This document shows, in pieces, positions 42,658 through 51,261 of a stretch of DNA of 64,000 nucleotides (its first letter is position 1; each line of letters begins with the position of its first letter). The stretch is from Betaproteobacteria bacterium (GTDB lineage: Bacteria > Pseudomonadota > Gammaproteobacteria > Burkholderiales > Rhodocyclaceae). The DNA is taken from contig WQYQ01000001.1 of the NCBI GenBank assembly GCA_009781175.1, positions 285,728 through 349,727 on the forward strand, given 5' to 3'. A program made the position numbers and the translations under genes. The notes under the pieces were generated by a model. It did not search any database. It was not told where the DNA came from and saw only the letters and a list, made by a program, of their open reading frames with translations.

Positions 42658-43737
42658 CTACTCCGCCGCACGCGCCACGCGGCGCTGACGCACCGCCTCG
42701 GCCAGCATATCCATCAGCGCAACGCTATCCTCCCAGCCGATACATGGGTCGGTGATGCTCTGGCCGTATTCGAGCGGCTGACCCGGCACAAGATCCTGCC
42801 GGCCTTCCTTGAGGTGCGATTCGACCATCACGCCCATCACCCGCTCCTCGCCCGCCATGAGTTGGCCCGCGACATCCTTTGCCACCTCAAGCTGGCGTTC
42901 GAATTTCTTGCTCGTGTTCGCATGCGAACAATCGATCATCAAACGCGTCGCGATATGCGCCGCTGACAATTCCTTGCAAGCCGCCGCGACGCTCGCCGCA
43001 TCGTAATTGGGTTGCTTGCCGCCGCGCAGAATAACGTGGCAATCCTCATTCCCGCCCGTCGACACGATCGCCGAATGACCCGCTTTCGTCACCGAAAGGA
43101 AATGATGCGGGCTCGCCGCCGCCTTGATCGCATCGATCGCGATCTTCACATTGCCATCGGTCCCGTTCTTGAAGCCGACCGGACAGGAAAGCCCCGAAGC
43201 CAATTCGCGGTGCACCTGTGACTCGGTCGTGCGCGCCCCGATCGCTCCCCAGGAAATCAGATCCCCGATATATTGCGGCGTAATCATGTCGAGAAACTCG
43301 GTCGCGCATGGCAGCCCCATCTCGTTGATCTGCCACAGCAGTTCGCGCGCGATGCGCAAACCGTCATTGATCCGGAAACTGCCGTCGAGCTTCGGATCGT
43401 TGATTAAACCTTTCCAACCCACGGTCGTGCGCGGCTTCTCGAAATACACGCGCATCACCACAAGCAAATCGTCGCGCCAACGATCCGCCTCGACCTTAAG
43501 TCTGCGCGCATAATCCAGCGCGGCTTCGGTATCGTGAATCGAGCACGGACCGATGACGACGAGCAAGCGATCATCCTGGCCGTGCAAAATCCGGTGCATG
43601 CCGGAACGCGCATCGTAAGTCGTCTGCGCCGCCTGTGGCGTGGCCGGAAACTCACGCAATATATGCGCCGGCGGCAGCAGTTCCTTGATTTCGCGAATAC
43701 GCACATCGTCGATATGCAAACGGGTTAAAGCGTTCAT
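42658..43737 (-). CDS. aroG: 3-deoxy-7-phosphoheptulonate (DAHP) synthase, class I
   Basis: A 359-residue AroG/AroF/AroH-type enzyme that joins phosphoenolpyruvate and erythrose 4-phosphate at the entry of the shikimate pathway. VIGPCSIHD, KPRTTVGWKGLINDP, GARTTESQVHRELASG and CSHANTSKK are diagnostic, with metal ligands in these motifs. Which amino acid inhibits it cannot be read. The start ATG at 43737 (MNALTRLHIDDVRI) follows GGAATC; 11 more upstream codons are open. No attenuator-like leader was seen. Confidence 0.95.
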   Translation of the reverse strand: MNALTRLHIDDVRIREIKELLPPAHILREFPATPQAAQTTYDARSGMHRILHGQDDRLLVVIGPCSIHDTEAALDYARRLKVEADRWRDDLLVVMRVYFEKPRTTVGWKGLINDPKLDGSFRINDGLRIARELLWQINEMGLPCATEFLDMITPQYIGDLISWGAIGARTTESQVHRELASGLSCPVGFKNGTDGNVKIAIDAIKAAASPHHFLSVTKAGHSAIVSTGGNEDCHVILRGGKQPNYDAASVAAACKELSAAHIATRLMIDCSHANTSKKFERQLEVAKDVAGQLMAGEERVMGVMVESHLKEGRQDLVPGQPLEYGQSITDPCIGWEDSVALMDMLAEAVRQRRVARAAE

Positions 43738-43843
43738 GATTTTTGATTCCGGCACAGGCAGACACTGCAACGATCAGCGCAGCTTTCAGCGTAAAAGGAA
43801 ACAATTGTAGCCCAAGCATTAATCAAAACCACGGCAAAACAGC

Positions 43844-44926
43844 ATGCTCAAAACGCCAAACCCCAATCCCACGCAAGCACGCGGACGCGGCGCCGCGACG
43901 CGCCCCGACGGCCGCTTTGAAGCGCTGCGACGCGAAGCCTTTCACGACGGATGGATACCCGAGGAAACACCGCCCGCCCAGCCCACCGAATTGATCCTCG
44001 ACACCGCGCGCAGCGTCATCGTCATCAACAAATCGCCCGACATCCCCCTCGCGCAATCGGTCAACCCCTACCGTGGCTGCGAACATGGCTGCGCATACTG
44101 CTTCGCGCGGCCGACGCACAGCTACCTCGGCCTCTCGCCCGGCCTCGACTTCGAAACCAAGATCGCCTGGAAGCCCGACGCCCCCGAACGGCTGCGCGAA
44201 GAACTCGCCCGCCCCAGCTACCGCTGCGCGCCGATCGCGCTCGGCATCAGCACCGACGGCTGGCAGCCGATCGAGCGCAAACTCGGGCTGACGCGGCGTC
44301 TGCTCGAAGTCCTGCGCGAATGTCGTCACCCGGTCAGCATCGTCACCAAAAGCGCGCTGATCGAACGCGATATCGACCTGCTCGCCGACATGGCACGCGA
44401 CGATCTCGTGCACGTCATGCTCTCGGTCACCACGCTCGACCGCAAACTCTCCCGCACCCTGGAACCGCGCGCCGCCGCCCCCGAACGCCGCCTCGCAGCC
44501 GTACGAACCCTGCACGAAGCCGGCGTGCCTGTCGGCGTTCTATTCGCCCCCTTGATCCCCGCGCTCAACGATCATGAAATGGAAGCCGTGCTCGAAGCCG
44601 CCGCCGCTGCTGGCGCCAAAACCGCGGGCTATGTGCTGCTGCGCCTGCCCTACGAACTCGCCGAGCTGTTCCCCGACTGGCTGCGGCGTCATTACCCCGA
44701 ACGCGCCGCGCATGTGATGAGCGTGCTGCGCCAGATGCGCGGCGGAAAAGACTACGACGCCCAATTCGGCGCCCGCATGCGCGGCAAAGGCGTATTCGCG
44801 GAGCTTTATTCGCAGCGCTTGCGCAAAGCTTGTGCAAGGCTTGGGCTCAATCGGGAAGAGCGCGGGTTGAATACAAACGCTTTTCGCCCACCTTCAAAGA
44901 ATCCGGCGCAGGGGGAGTTGTTCTGA
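43844..44926 (+). CDS. PA0069-family radical SAM protein (SplB-like)
   Basis: A 360-residue radical SAM enzyme. The cluster motif CEHGCAYC uses C79, C83 and C86 in a Cx3Cx2C spacing, inside VNPYRGCEHGCAYCFARPTH. The family is related to spore photoproduct lyase (SplB) but its substrate is unknown. The C-terminal tail AFRPPSKNPAQGELF is of interest: a diverged second copy of the DNA encoding it lies 2 kb downstream. It is the left boundary of the accessory island. Confidence 0.85.
   Translation: MLKTPNPNPTQARGRGAATRPDGRFEALRREAFHDGWIPEETPPAQPTELILDTARSVIVINKSPDIPLAQSVNPYRGCEHGCAYCFARPTHSYLGLSPGLDFETKIAWKPDAPERLREELARPSYRCAPIALGISTDGWQPIERKLGLTRRLLEVLRECRHPVSIVTKSALIERDIDLLADMARDDLVHVMLSVTTLDRKLSRTLEPRAAAPERRLAAVRTLHEAGVPVGVLFAPLIPALNDHEMEAVLEAAAAAGAKTAGYVLLRLPYELAELFPDWLRRHYPERAAHVMSVLRQMRGGKDYDAQFGARMRGKGVFAELYSQRLRKACARLGLNREERGLNTNAFRPPSKNPAQGELF
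44880..44924 (+). repeat. Radical SAM gene 3' end, duplicated at 46908-46952
   Basis: The last 15 codons of the radical SAM gene (encoding AFRPPSKNPAQGELF) match an ungapped 45-base block further on. About seven bases differ, essentially all transitions and mostly silent, with only Lys to Arg changing the protein. This copy is the functional one. Confidence 0.65.
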
Positions 44927-44935
44927 TTTGGTTTT

Positions 44936-44953
44936 GGTCAGACGGTTCTGACC
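44936..44953. terminator. Possible terminator hairpin after the radical SAM gene
   Basis: GGTCAGA and TCTGACC form a perfect 7-base stem with a 4-base loop just after the radical SAM stop. There is no T run, so it may be a weak or Rho-assisted terminator, or an operator. Confidence 0.3.
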
Positions 44954-44972
44954 TCGTTGAGCAAAACTCGGG

Positions 44973-45524
44973 CTACGTCGGGTCTGTCTCTGGCGTCCAT
45001 TCAGATTCAATACGTTCAATTAGCAGGATATCGTTCCATACCCCACGGATCGACAATCTCCTTTGCTCCGCAGTCAGTCTCCCAACCCGCCATTCCTTTT
45101 CTCCATCCCACAGCCGCCAAACGCCCACTTTGCGAGTGGCAGAGTCAATAACACCTGCACGAAATGTTGGAAATTTTTGTGCCTCCGATGGCAATGCGAC
45201 ATTATCGACTATTGAAACAACGCCTTCATTTACCGCCGCGCCCAAAGGGAAGAAGCACATGAATTTCGGCTTGCTTTTTACAAGCTCATCAAAATCACCG
45301 GGACGAATGTCGTAGAAATTGCCGAATACACGCAGCAATGCCCCATATTGCTTATGCCAGTGGGTGTATTGCGCATAGCTCAAGCCTTTCCCTGTCTCGA
45401 TCTCAACAATATCGCCAATTTTCAATTTCGCCATTCTAAAACCCAGCACGGACGGATTTAGCATAGCGAAACCCATCATTTCCCAATTTCTTCGATCAGC
45501 GTCTTTCGCCATATTTGCAGTCAT
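44973..45524 (-). CDS. Imm26/HocA-like protein
   Basis: A 183-residue soluble protein. From residue 31 (MAKLKIGDIVEIETGKGLSY) it resembles the Imm26 (immunity 26)/HocA family, with conserved-looking FFPLGAAVNEG, FPTFRAGVID and WRLWDGEKEW blocks. Imm26 proteins are predicted immunity proteins against polymorphic toxins; HocA was reported as a phosphotriesterase. Neither role is shown here, and no toxin gene is adjacent. Starts at 45524, 45464 or 45434 are all open; none has a strong ribosome-binding site. Codon use is less GC-rich than in flanking genes, suggesting acquisition. Confidence 0.55.
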   Translation of the reverse strand: MTANMAKDADRRNWEMMGFAMLNPSVLGFRMAKLKIGDIVEIETGKGLSYAQYTHWHKQYGALLRVFGNFYDIRPGDFDELVKSKPKFMCFFPLGAAVNEGVVSIVDNVALPSEAQKFPTFRAGVIDSATRKVGVWRLWDGEKEWRVGRLTAEQRRLSIRGVWNDILLIERIESEWTPETDPT

Positions 45525-45611
45525 CCCGATCCGAATCCTTCCGCAAGAATCATCGTTGCCAAAAGGCGATGCGTTTCGCTGTGCTCAGCCCATCCACGCA
45601 TGAGCGTACGT

Positions 45612-45662
45612 GCCTATAGGCCGTGGACTATAGGCTACACGAAAACCATGCTCATAGCCTAT
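45612..45662. promoter_or_regulatory. Three-site operator before the XRE regulator gene
   Basis: Three copies of a CTATAGGC-like site occur in 51 bases: the perfect palindrome GCCTATAGGC (45612-45621), CTATAGGC (45628-45635) and, inverted, ATAGCCTAT (45654-45662), the last overlapping the start codon. Centre spacings are about 15 and 26 bases. They lie between two divergent genes and are likely bound by the XRE protein itself. Confidence 0.5.
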
Positions 45663-45927
45663 GGCGAGTACGGGAATCACAGACATCGGTCAGATTTTTG
45701 GGGAAGTTCTACGACGATATCGATCGGATCGGAACATTTCTCAGGAAGAGCTTGCCTATCGCGCAGATATTGACCGGACGTTCGTATCGCGCCTTGAACG
45801 TGGCGTCAGGCAGCCGACCATAACGACATTGATCGGGTTGGGACAAGCGCTGGGGGTCTCTGCTGCGGATTTGGTGCAGGAGACGGAAAGGGAGTACTTG
45901 GCGGCGAAACAAACGCGGTTGGGTTGA
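45661..45927 (+). CDS. Small XRE-family transcriptional regulator
   Basis: An 88-residue protein that is nearly all helix-turn-helix: RRYRSDRNISQEELAYRA then DRTFVSRLERGVRQPTITTL and LGQALGVSAADLV, a classic HTH_3 fold. The gene has no ribosome-binding site and its ATG lies inside a repeated operator, so it may be leaderless and autorepressed. It is divergent from the Imm26/HocA-like gene and 137 bases away. Such short regulators are common in restriction-modification and phage modules; no methylase of that kind is next to it. Confidence 0.82.
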   Translation: MASTGITDIGQIFGEVLRRYRSDRNISQEELAYRADIDRTFVSRLERGVRQPTITTLIGLGQALGVSAADLVQETEREYLAAKQTRLG

Positions 45928-45978
45928 GGAGCCTTGGCGAAAAACCCGAAACCCATCGAGTTGACCCTGCAATGCGGC

Positions 45979-45999
45979 CCAGGCGGCTCAAATCACCCA
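45979..45999 (-). repeat. Remnant copy of the cysA 3' end (direct repeat, left)
   Basis: A 21-base block is identical to the 3' end of cysA and its first downstream bases at 48370-48390. Read on the minus strand it still encodes DWVI and a stop. Continuing similarity over the next codons is weak. No cysA body is attached. By chance, a 21-base identity in a window of this size is very unlikely. Confidence 0.7.
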
Positions 46000-46156
46000 A
46001 TCCCGCGCAACTGCTGCGACTCTGCAAACCAATCTAGCCTGCAACGACGGGTCTGTGAAAATCATGGACAGAAACGGCGTCGACGCTTTGGCAACCCTCC
46101 ACCACAATTCTTGCAATTCAAGGCCATAACAATCGGCAAACTCGGGAGATTTGACA

Positions 46157-46825
46157 TTGCATAACAACACCACCGCCCATCCGGCAGCGGAATTCGATGT
46201 AAAAAGACTTGAGACCATTCCTTTTTACGATACCTTTTACGAGCAAGCCATCGATGTCGTCCGTTCCATCGGCGAATCGCCGCGAAAATGGCTCGACACC
46301 GGCTGCGGAACCGGAAACATCCATCTCCACGCAAAAAAACAGTTTCCCGAAACCGAATTCACTCTGGCGGACCCTGCGCGGAAAATGCTCGAAATCGCGC
46401 GAGGAAAAGCGGGCGAGGGCCCAAGTTTCACGCTCTCCGATTCACAAAGCCTGCAATACGCCGATGATGCTTTCGACGTCATCAGCGCCATTCAATGCCA
46501 CCATTACCTCGATCAGGCGGAGAGGAAAAAAGCCGTCGGAAACTGCTTCAGAATGCTGCGCCCCGGGGGTGTCTTCATCGTTTTTGAAAACATCCGCCCC
46601 CTTTCGGAAAAAACCTTGCCCCTTGCGTTGAAGCGTTGGCAAGACTGTCAAATCCGCTGCGGCAAAACCGCCGCCGAAGCCAGCCAGCACATGGCTCGTT
46701 TCGATCATGAATTTTTCCCGATTTCAATCCTCGAACATCTTCGCCTGCTGAACGAAACCGGCTTCTCCGCCGTGGAAATCCTCTGGACTTCTTATTTGCA
46801 GGCGGGGTTTTACGCGCTGAAGTGA
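46157..46825 (+). CDS. Class I SAM-dependent methyltransferase
   Basis: A 222-residue methyltransferase of the Methyltransf_11/25 type. SAM motif I is WLDTGCGTGN, then the acidic residue in TLADPA, and the post-motif SAIQCHHYLDQAERKKAVGNCFRMLRPGGVFIVFEN. The acceptor is unknown. The start is taken as TTG at 46157 because GGGAGA lies at proper spacing; a TTG two codons earlier is the other option. It is flanked by the two duplicated gene ends (cysA end on the left, radical SAM end on the right), so it is cargo of the island. Confidence 0.8.
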   Translation: MHNNTTAHPAAEFDVKRLETIPFYDTFYEQAIDVVRSIGESPRKWLDTGCGTGNIHLHAKKQFPETEFTLADPARKMLEIARGKAGEGPSFTLSDSQSLQYADDAFDVISAIQCHHYLDQAERKKAVGNCFRMLRPGGVFIVFENIRPLSEKTLPLALKRWQDCQIRCGKTAAEASQHMARFDHEFFPISILEHLRLLNETGFSAVEILWTSYLQAGFYALK

Positions 46826-46907
46826 CGTCAACTATTTTCTAAGTTGGAATGGTCACCGCAGGCTGGCCACTGCAGGAGCGGCTGACGCTTCATCGGGCCG
46901 TCTGTGG

Positions 46908-46952
46908 GCGCCTTTCGCCCGCCTTCAAGAAATCCAGCGCAGGGAGAATTGT
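46908..46952 (+). repeat. Remnant copy of the radical SAM gene 3' end
   Basis: A 45-base block encoding AFRPPSRNPAQGELF matches the end of the radical SAM gene without gaps. The stop codon is lost and the frame reads on. The silent nature of most differences shows that it diverged while still coding, so it came from a second homologue rather than a recent local copy. Confidence 0.65.
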
Positions 46953-47027
46953 TCCAATTCCGATGCGATCAAGCACGCTTCGACGATAATTCGGATTTTC
47001 CGATTCCGCGCAAAACCGAAGCTGCCC

Positions 47028-48218
47028 ATGAAATCGAAATCATCCAACGATCCCCAAGCATCACTTTTCCCTGGCGAGCCTGCTCCTGCGCGCCAGGAAC
47101 GCCCATCCGTCAAAAGCCGCCTGCCGACCGCCCACATCGTAGCCGAAACGCCGGCCCTTCTGAGCAAGGATCAAAAAGCGTTCAACAATCTGCTCAAAAA
47201 GATTGAGGTCAAGCGAAATCTGATCGCCGAATGGGAAACCGCAATCCCCGCATTCAAACAACGCTACACAAAAGATCTGCTCCCATTGCAGGAGCAAAAA
47301 ATCGAGCGCACGCTCGAAACGGTTCGCGCGCTCGACGAAGCGCATGATTTGAAGGGAATCACGAAAACCGAAAAGAAGAAGCTTGGCGTAATCATCCTGA
47401 ACTTAGTCGAGGAAATTCTGGAGTGGAGGGACGACGCAGAATGCAAAGCGCTGTACGCAAAATACAGTCAATCCGACTTCGACGAGGAACAAGCCGCGCA
47501 GCGAGCCGCAGAACAGGAAGGCGCGAGAATGATGCTGGAAAGCATCTTCGGAATGGATCTCGACAGCGTAGACCTCGGCTCGGCGGAAAACGCCGCTGAA
47601 CACATCGCCGAACGATTCCTGGCGCGCGAGGAAGAGCGCCAAGCAAAACGCGCCAAGCGCAAGAAAACCGCCAAACAACTCGAACGGGAAGCACAACAGG
47701 CGGAAGAGGAAAAACAGATCAGCCAGTCGATTCGCGAGGTTTATCGCAAGCTCGTCGGCGCTCTGCATCCGGACCGCGAAACCGATCCGGAAGAAAAACG
47801 GCGCAAGACCGAATTCATGCAACAGGCCAACGAAGCTTACGCCAAAGGCAATCTGCTCGAACTGCTTGAACTACAGCTACGGCTGGAGCACATCGACCGG
47901 GCGCATCTGGCGGCACTTGATCCGCAAAAACTCAAACGCTATATCCAGATCCTGAAAGACCAGCTCGACGAGCTGGAACTGGAAAGCCGCCATCTGACAG
48001 GAGAGTTCGCCGCCGAATTCAGTCTATCGCCCTATTCACTTCCAGCTCCGAAACATCTGACATCGCTGATCGATAAAGACATTCGGTCTTACGAATACGC
48101 GCTCGAACTATTGGAGACGATGCTCGCCGAGGCCAAGGAGCCGCAGCGCCTCAAAACGTGGCTTAAAACAGTCCGATTGCAGCGCACGCGAGCGCAAGCT
48201 TTTGAGATTCCCTTTTAG
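47028..48218 (+). CDS. J-domain protein with long charged coiled coil
   Basis: A 396-residue soluble protein. It has an N-terminal disordered stretch with SLFPGEPAPARQERP, long Glu/Lys/Arg-rich helices (about 45-240), then a J-domain-like segment with the HPD motif in LVGALHPDRETDPEEKRRKT and NEAYAKGNLLELLELQ, and a helical C-terminus. The HPD tripeptide should stimulate DnaK ATPase. The internal position of the J segment is unlike DnaJ. No dnaK is near. No clear ribosome-binding site precedes the ATG. It occupies the right half of the island. Confidence 0.7.
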   Translation: MKSKSSNDPQASLFPGEPAPARQERPSVKSRLPTAHIVAETPALLSKDQKAFNNLLKKIEVKRNLIAEWETAIPAFKQRYTKDLLPLQEQKIERTLETVRALDEAHDLKGITKTEKKKLGVIILNLVEEILEWRDDAECKALYAKYSQSDFDEEQAAQRAAEQEGARMMLESIFGMDLDSVDLGSAENAAEHIAERFLAREEERQAKRAKRKKTAKQLEREAQQAEEEKQISQSIREVYRKLVGALHPDRETDPEEKRRKTEFMQQANEAYAKGNLLELLELQLRLEHIDRAHLAALDPQKLKRYIQILKDQLDELELESRHLTGEFAAEFSLSPYSLPAPKHLTSLIDKDIRSYEYALELLETMLAEAKEPQRLKTWLKTVRLQRTRAQAFEIPF

Positions 48219-48369
48219 CAAGGGCTGCCGGCTCAAAGCCACTGGGAGTCATGGCGACGGCAGTTGTGAACGGAATCCTGCCTTCCGGCGATTCCCTCCC
48301 CGATGCCCAACTGTTTGGCTGAAGCCTGGATTGAGTCCACTGATTGACTGGAAGCCGCTGAACTACGAT

Positions 48370-48390
48370 CCAGGCGGCTCAAATCACCCA
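48370..48390 (-). repeat. cysA 3' end (direct repeat, right)
   Basis: This is the functional copy of the 21-base direct repeat at 45979-45999. It spans the last four cysA codons, its stop codon and nine bases downstream. Together the two copies bracket 2.4 kb of accessory DNA. Confidence 0.7.
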
Positions 48391-49446
48391 GTCCGGCGCC
48401 CAGCGCCGCGCCTCACCCTCGCCGAACACTGTCGCTTGTTTCGGCATGAGCCAGACCGGATCGCCGTTGACGAGGCCGAGCTGCTGTTGCCGTTCGCGCG
48501 AGAGTTCGACTTCGATGACTTCGCCTTGGTGGCCGAGTTCGACGCGCACGACGGGGCCGATGGCCTGCACATGGCGCACGCTCGCGGCGAGCGCCCCGCC
48601 GGTTTCCTGGCGCAGGATTTCGATGTCGTGCGGGCGCACGAAGGCCGTCGCCTCGGCGGCTTTGCCGTCTTGCTCGCGTGGCGCGACTTCGGCCCAGGGG
48701 CCGTGCATCCGGCTATGGAACACGTTTACGTTGCCGAGAAAGCGATAGACGAATGGCGTGGCGGGGTTTGAATACACCTCGTCGGGCGACCCCGCTTGTT
48801 CGATGTGGCCGCGGTTCATAACAACCACGCGGTCCGCGACTTCCAGGGCTTCTTCCTGATCGTGCGTGACGAACACGCTCGAAATATGCATTTCGTCGTG
48901 CAACTGGCGCAGCCAGCGGCGCAGTTCCTTGCGCACCTGCGTGTCGAGCGCGCCGAAGGGTTCGTCGAGCAGGAGCACTTTAGGCTCCACGGCAAGCGCG
49001 CGCGCCAATGCGATGCGCTGGCGCTGCCCGCCGGAAAGCTGCGAAGGATAGCGTTCGGCGAACCAGTCGAGCTGCACGAGCTTGAGCAATTCGAACACCT
49101 TCGCGCGGATTTTCGCTTCGCTCGGCCGCTCGCCGCGCGGCTTCACGCGCAGACCGAAGGCGACGTTCTCGAACACCGTCATATGGCGGAACAGCGCGTA
49201 GTGCTGGAACACGAAGCCGACCTGCCGCTCGCGGGTGTGCAGATGCGTGGCTTCGTTGCCGCTGAAGAGCACCTGTCCGCTGTCGGCCATTTCCATGCCC
49301 GCGATGATGCGCAGCAAGGTCGTTTTGCCGCAGCCGGAAGGGCCGAGCAAGGCAACCAGCTCGCCGCCTGGAATATCGAGCGAAATATTGTCGAGCGCGA
49401 CGAAGTTGCCGAAGCGTTTTGCGATGTTGCGGATTTCAATGCTCAT
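48379..49446 (-). CDS. cysA: Sulfate/thiosulfate ABC importer ATPase CysA
   Basis: A 355-residue ATPase of the sulfate importer. Walker A is GPSGCGKT (35-42), signature [15 protein letters not shown], Walker [13 protein letters not shown], and a C-terminal TOBE-like domain follows (from about 240, [22 protein letters not shown]). The start ATG follows GGAG at 49446; 32 upstream codons are open but overlap the intergenic space after cysW. It is the last gene of sbp-cysT-cysW-cysA. Its 3' end is duplicated at 45979. Confidence 0.95.
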   Translation of the reverse strand: MSIEIRNIAKRFGNFVALDNISLDIPGGELVALLGPSGCGKTTLLRIIAGMEMADSGQVLFSGNEATHLHTRERQVGFVFQHYALFRHMTVFENVAFGLRVKPRGERPSEAKIRAKVFELLKLVQLDWFAERYPSQLSGGQRQRIALARALAVEPKVLLLDEPFGALDTQVRKELRRWLRQLHDEMHISSVFVTHDQEEALEVADRVVVMNRGHIEQAGSPDEVYSNPATPFVYRFLGNVNVFHSRMHGPWAEVAPREQDGKAAEATAFVRPHDIEILRQETGGALAASVRHVQAIGPVVRVELGHQGEVIEVELSRERQQQLGLVNGDPVWLMPKQATVFGEGEARRWAPDWVI

Positions 49447-49471
49447 ACCGGACTCCTGAATTCTGCCGATT

Positions 49472-50347
49472 TCATGCGGTCTTTTCCGCCGGCAATGCCG
49501 CCGCCAGCGTTTGTTGTTCATGCCGCATGCGCCATTCGACAATCGTTTTCGCGATCAGGGTGACGATAGCCAGCAGCGCCAGCACGCTCGCCGCGGCAAA
49601 AGCGCCGACCGCGTTGTATTCGTTGTAGAGAATTTCGACATGCAGCGGCAGCGTGTTCGTTTCGCCGCGAATATGGCCGGAGACGACGCTGACCGCGCCG
49701 AATTCGCCCATCGCCCGCGCATTGGCGAGGATCACGCCGTAGAGCAGGCCCCATTTGATGTTCGGCAGCGTCACGCGGCGGAACATTTGCCAGCCCGAAG
49801 CGCCGAGCGAAACAGCGGCCTCCTCCTCTTCGCGGCCCTGCGCCTGCATCAGCGGAATCAGTTCGCGCGCGACATAGGGCACGCTGATGAACAGCGTCGC
49901 GATCGCCATGCCCGGTGCGGCGAAGATGATTCGGACGTCATGCTCGCTGAGCCACGGCCCGAACCAGCCCTGCGCGCCGAAGATCAGAATGAAAAGCAAA
50001 CCGGCGACGACAGGGCTCACGGCGAACGGAAGGTCGATCAAGGTCGTCAGCAGGCTCTTGCCGCGAAAGTCGAACTTCGCGATCGCCCAGGCGGCGGCGA
50101 CGCCGAACGCGATATTGAACGGCAGCACGAGCGCCGCGATGCCGAGCGTGAGCCAAACCGCCGAGAGGGTTTCCGGTTCCTTCAAGGCGTCGAGATACGC
50201 GCTCCAGCCTTGCCTCAAGGCTTCGGCAAAAACCGCAACGAGCGGCAGCACCAGAAACACGGCCAGAAAGGCGAATGCAAGCAGCATCAGCGTGATGCAC
50301 ACGCCGCGCGATTCGCGGTTGGCGAGACGCAGAGCGGCGGCGCTCAT
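49472..50347 (-). CDS. cysW: Sulfate ABC transporter permease CysW
   Basis: A 291-residue inner-membrane permease with six predicted helices. The EAA loop that docks on CysA is [48 protein letters not shown] is typical of CysW. It pairs with CysT to form the channel. The start overlaps the cysT stop by 4 bases. Confidence 0.94.
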   Translation of the reverse strand: MSAAALRLANRESRGVCITLMLLAFAFLAVFLVLPLVAVFAEALRQGWSAYLDALKEPETLSAVWLTLGIAALVLPFNIAFGVAAAWAIAKFDFRGKSLLTTLIDLPFAVSPVVAGLLFILIFGAQGWFGPWLSEHDVRIIFAAPGMAIATLFISVPYVARELIPLMQAQGREEEEAAVSLGASGWQMFRRVTLPNIKWGLLYGVILANARAMGEFGAVSVVSGHIRGETNTLPLHVEILYNEYNAVGAFAAASVLALLAIVTLIAKTIVEWRMRHEQQTLAAALPAEKTA

Positions 50348-51225
50348 ACGGCCACCTCGGCAGTGCGCGGAAGCGTGATCGCGGGTTCAACCGCTGCGCG
50401 TCCGCTATGCCGTGTCGCCGCGAACCATTGCAATAGGTTGATCGCCAAAAGCAGCACGAAGGAAATGACGAGCATCACAACCGCGAGCACCGTAGCGCCG
50501 GGCAAATCGTACTGTTCGAGTTTCGAGACGATCAAAAGCGGCGTGATCTCGGACACCATCGGCATGTTGCCGGCGATGAAGATCACCGAGCCGTACTCGC
50601 CGACGGAACGCGCGAACGCGAGCGCGAATCCCGTCAGCCATGCGGGCAATAATTGCGGCAACAGGACGCGCACAAGCGTCTGCATGCGCGAAGCGCCCAG
50701 CGTGGCCGCGGCTTCCTCGACTTCGGGCTCGAAGTCTTCGATAACGGGCTGCAAGGTGCGTACGACAAAAGGCAAGCCGATGAAGATCAGCGCCACCACG
50801 ATGCCAAGCGGCGTGAAAGCCACCTTGACGCCGAGCGGTTCGAGAAAGCGCCCGATCCAGCCAGTACCCGCATAAAGCGTCGCGAGCGTGATGCCCGCAA
50901 CCGCGGTCGGCAGGGCGAAGGGCAGATCGACGAGCGCATCGACAAAGCGCTTGCCTGGAAACGGGTAGCGCACCAGCACCCAGGCGACGATGAAGCCGAA
51001 CACCGCATTCACGACGGCCGCCAGCAGCGCCGCCCCAAAGGTGACGCGGTATGCGGCAAGCGCGCGTTCGCCCGTGGCGATTTGCCAGAACTCACCCGCG
51101 GTGAGCGACATGCTCTTCGCGATCAGAGCGCCAAGCGGAATCAGCACCAGAAGCGAGAGATAAGTGACCGCATAACCGAGCGAGAGCCGGAAACCGGGCA
51201 GTACGTTATGTTGAGTTCGAGACAT
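50344..51225 (-). CDS. cysT: Sulfate ABC transporter permease CysT (CysU)
   Basis: A 293-residue permease with six predicted helices. The EAA loop is EEAAATLGASRMQTLVRVLLPQL and SVGEYGSVIFIAGNMPMVSEI is diagnostic of CysT. It follows sbp by 36 bases and is coupled to cysW. A ribosome-binding site is not obvious, so expression may depend on read-through from sbp. Confidence 0.94.
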   Translation of the reverse strand: MSRTQHNVLPGFRLSLGYAVTYLSLLVLIPLGALIAKSMSLTAGEFWQIATGERALAAYRVTFGAALLAAVVNAVFGFIVAWVLVRYPFPGKRFVDALVDLPFALPTAVAGITLATLYAGTGWIGRFLEPLGVKVAFTPLGIVVALIFIGLPFVVRTLQPVIEDFEPEVEEAAATLGASRMQTLVRVLLPQLLPAWLTGFALAFARSVGEYGSVIFIAGNMPMVSEITPLLIVSKLEQYDLPGATVLAVVMLVISFVLLLAINLLQWFAATRHSGRAAVEPAITLPRTAEVAV

Positions 51226-51261
51226 GGCGGTTCGGAATTACAAGCTGCGGTCAGATGGTTC

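Noticed and set aside
45934..46164. Small open frame between the XRE regulator and the methyltransferase
   Set aside because: The region holds a cysA 3' remnant on the other strand, and the plus-strand translation has no start signal or family features.
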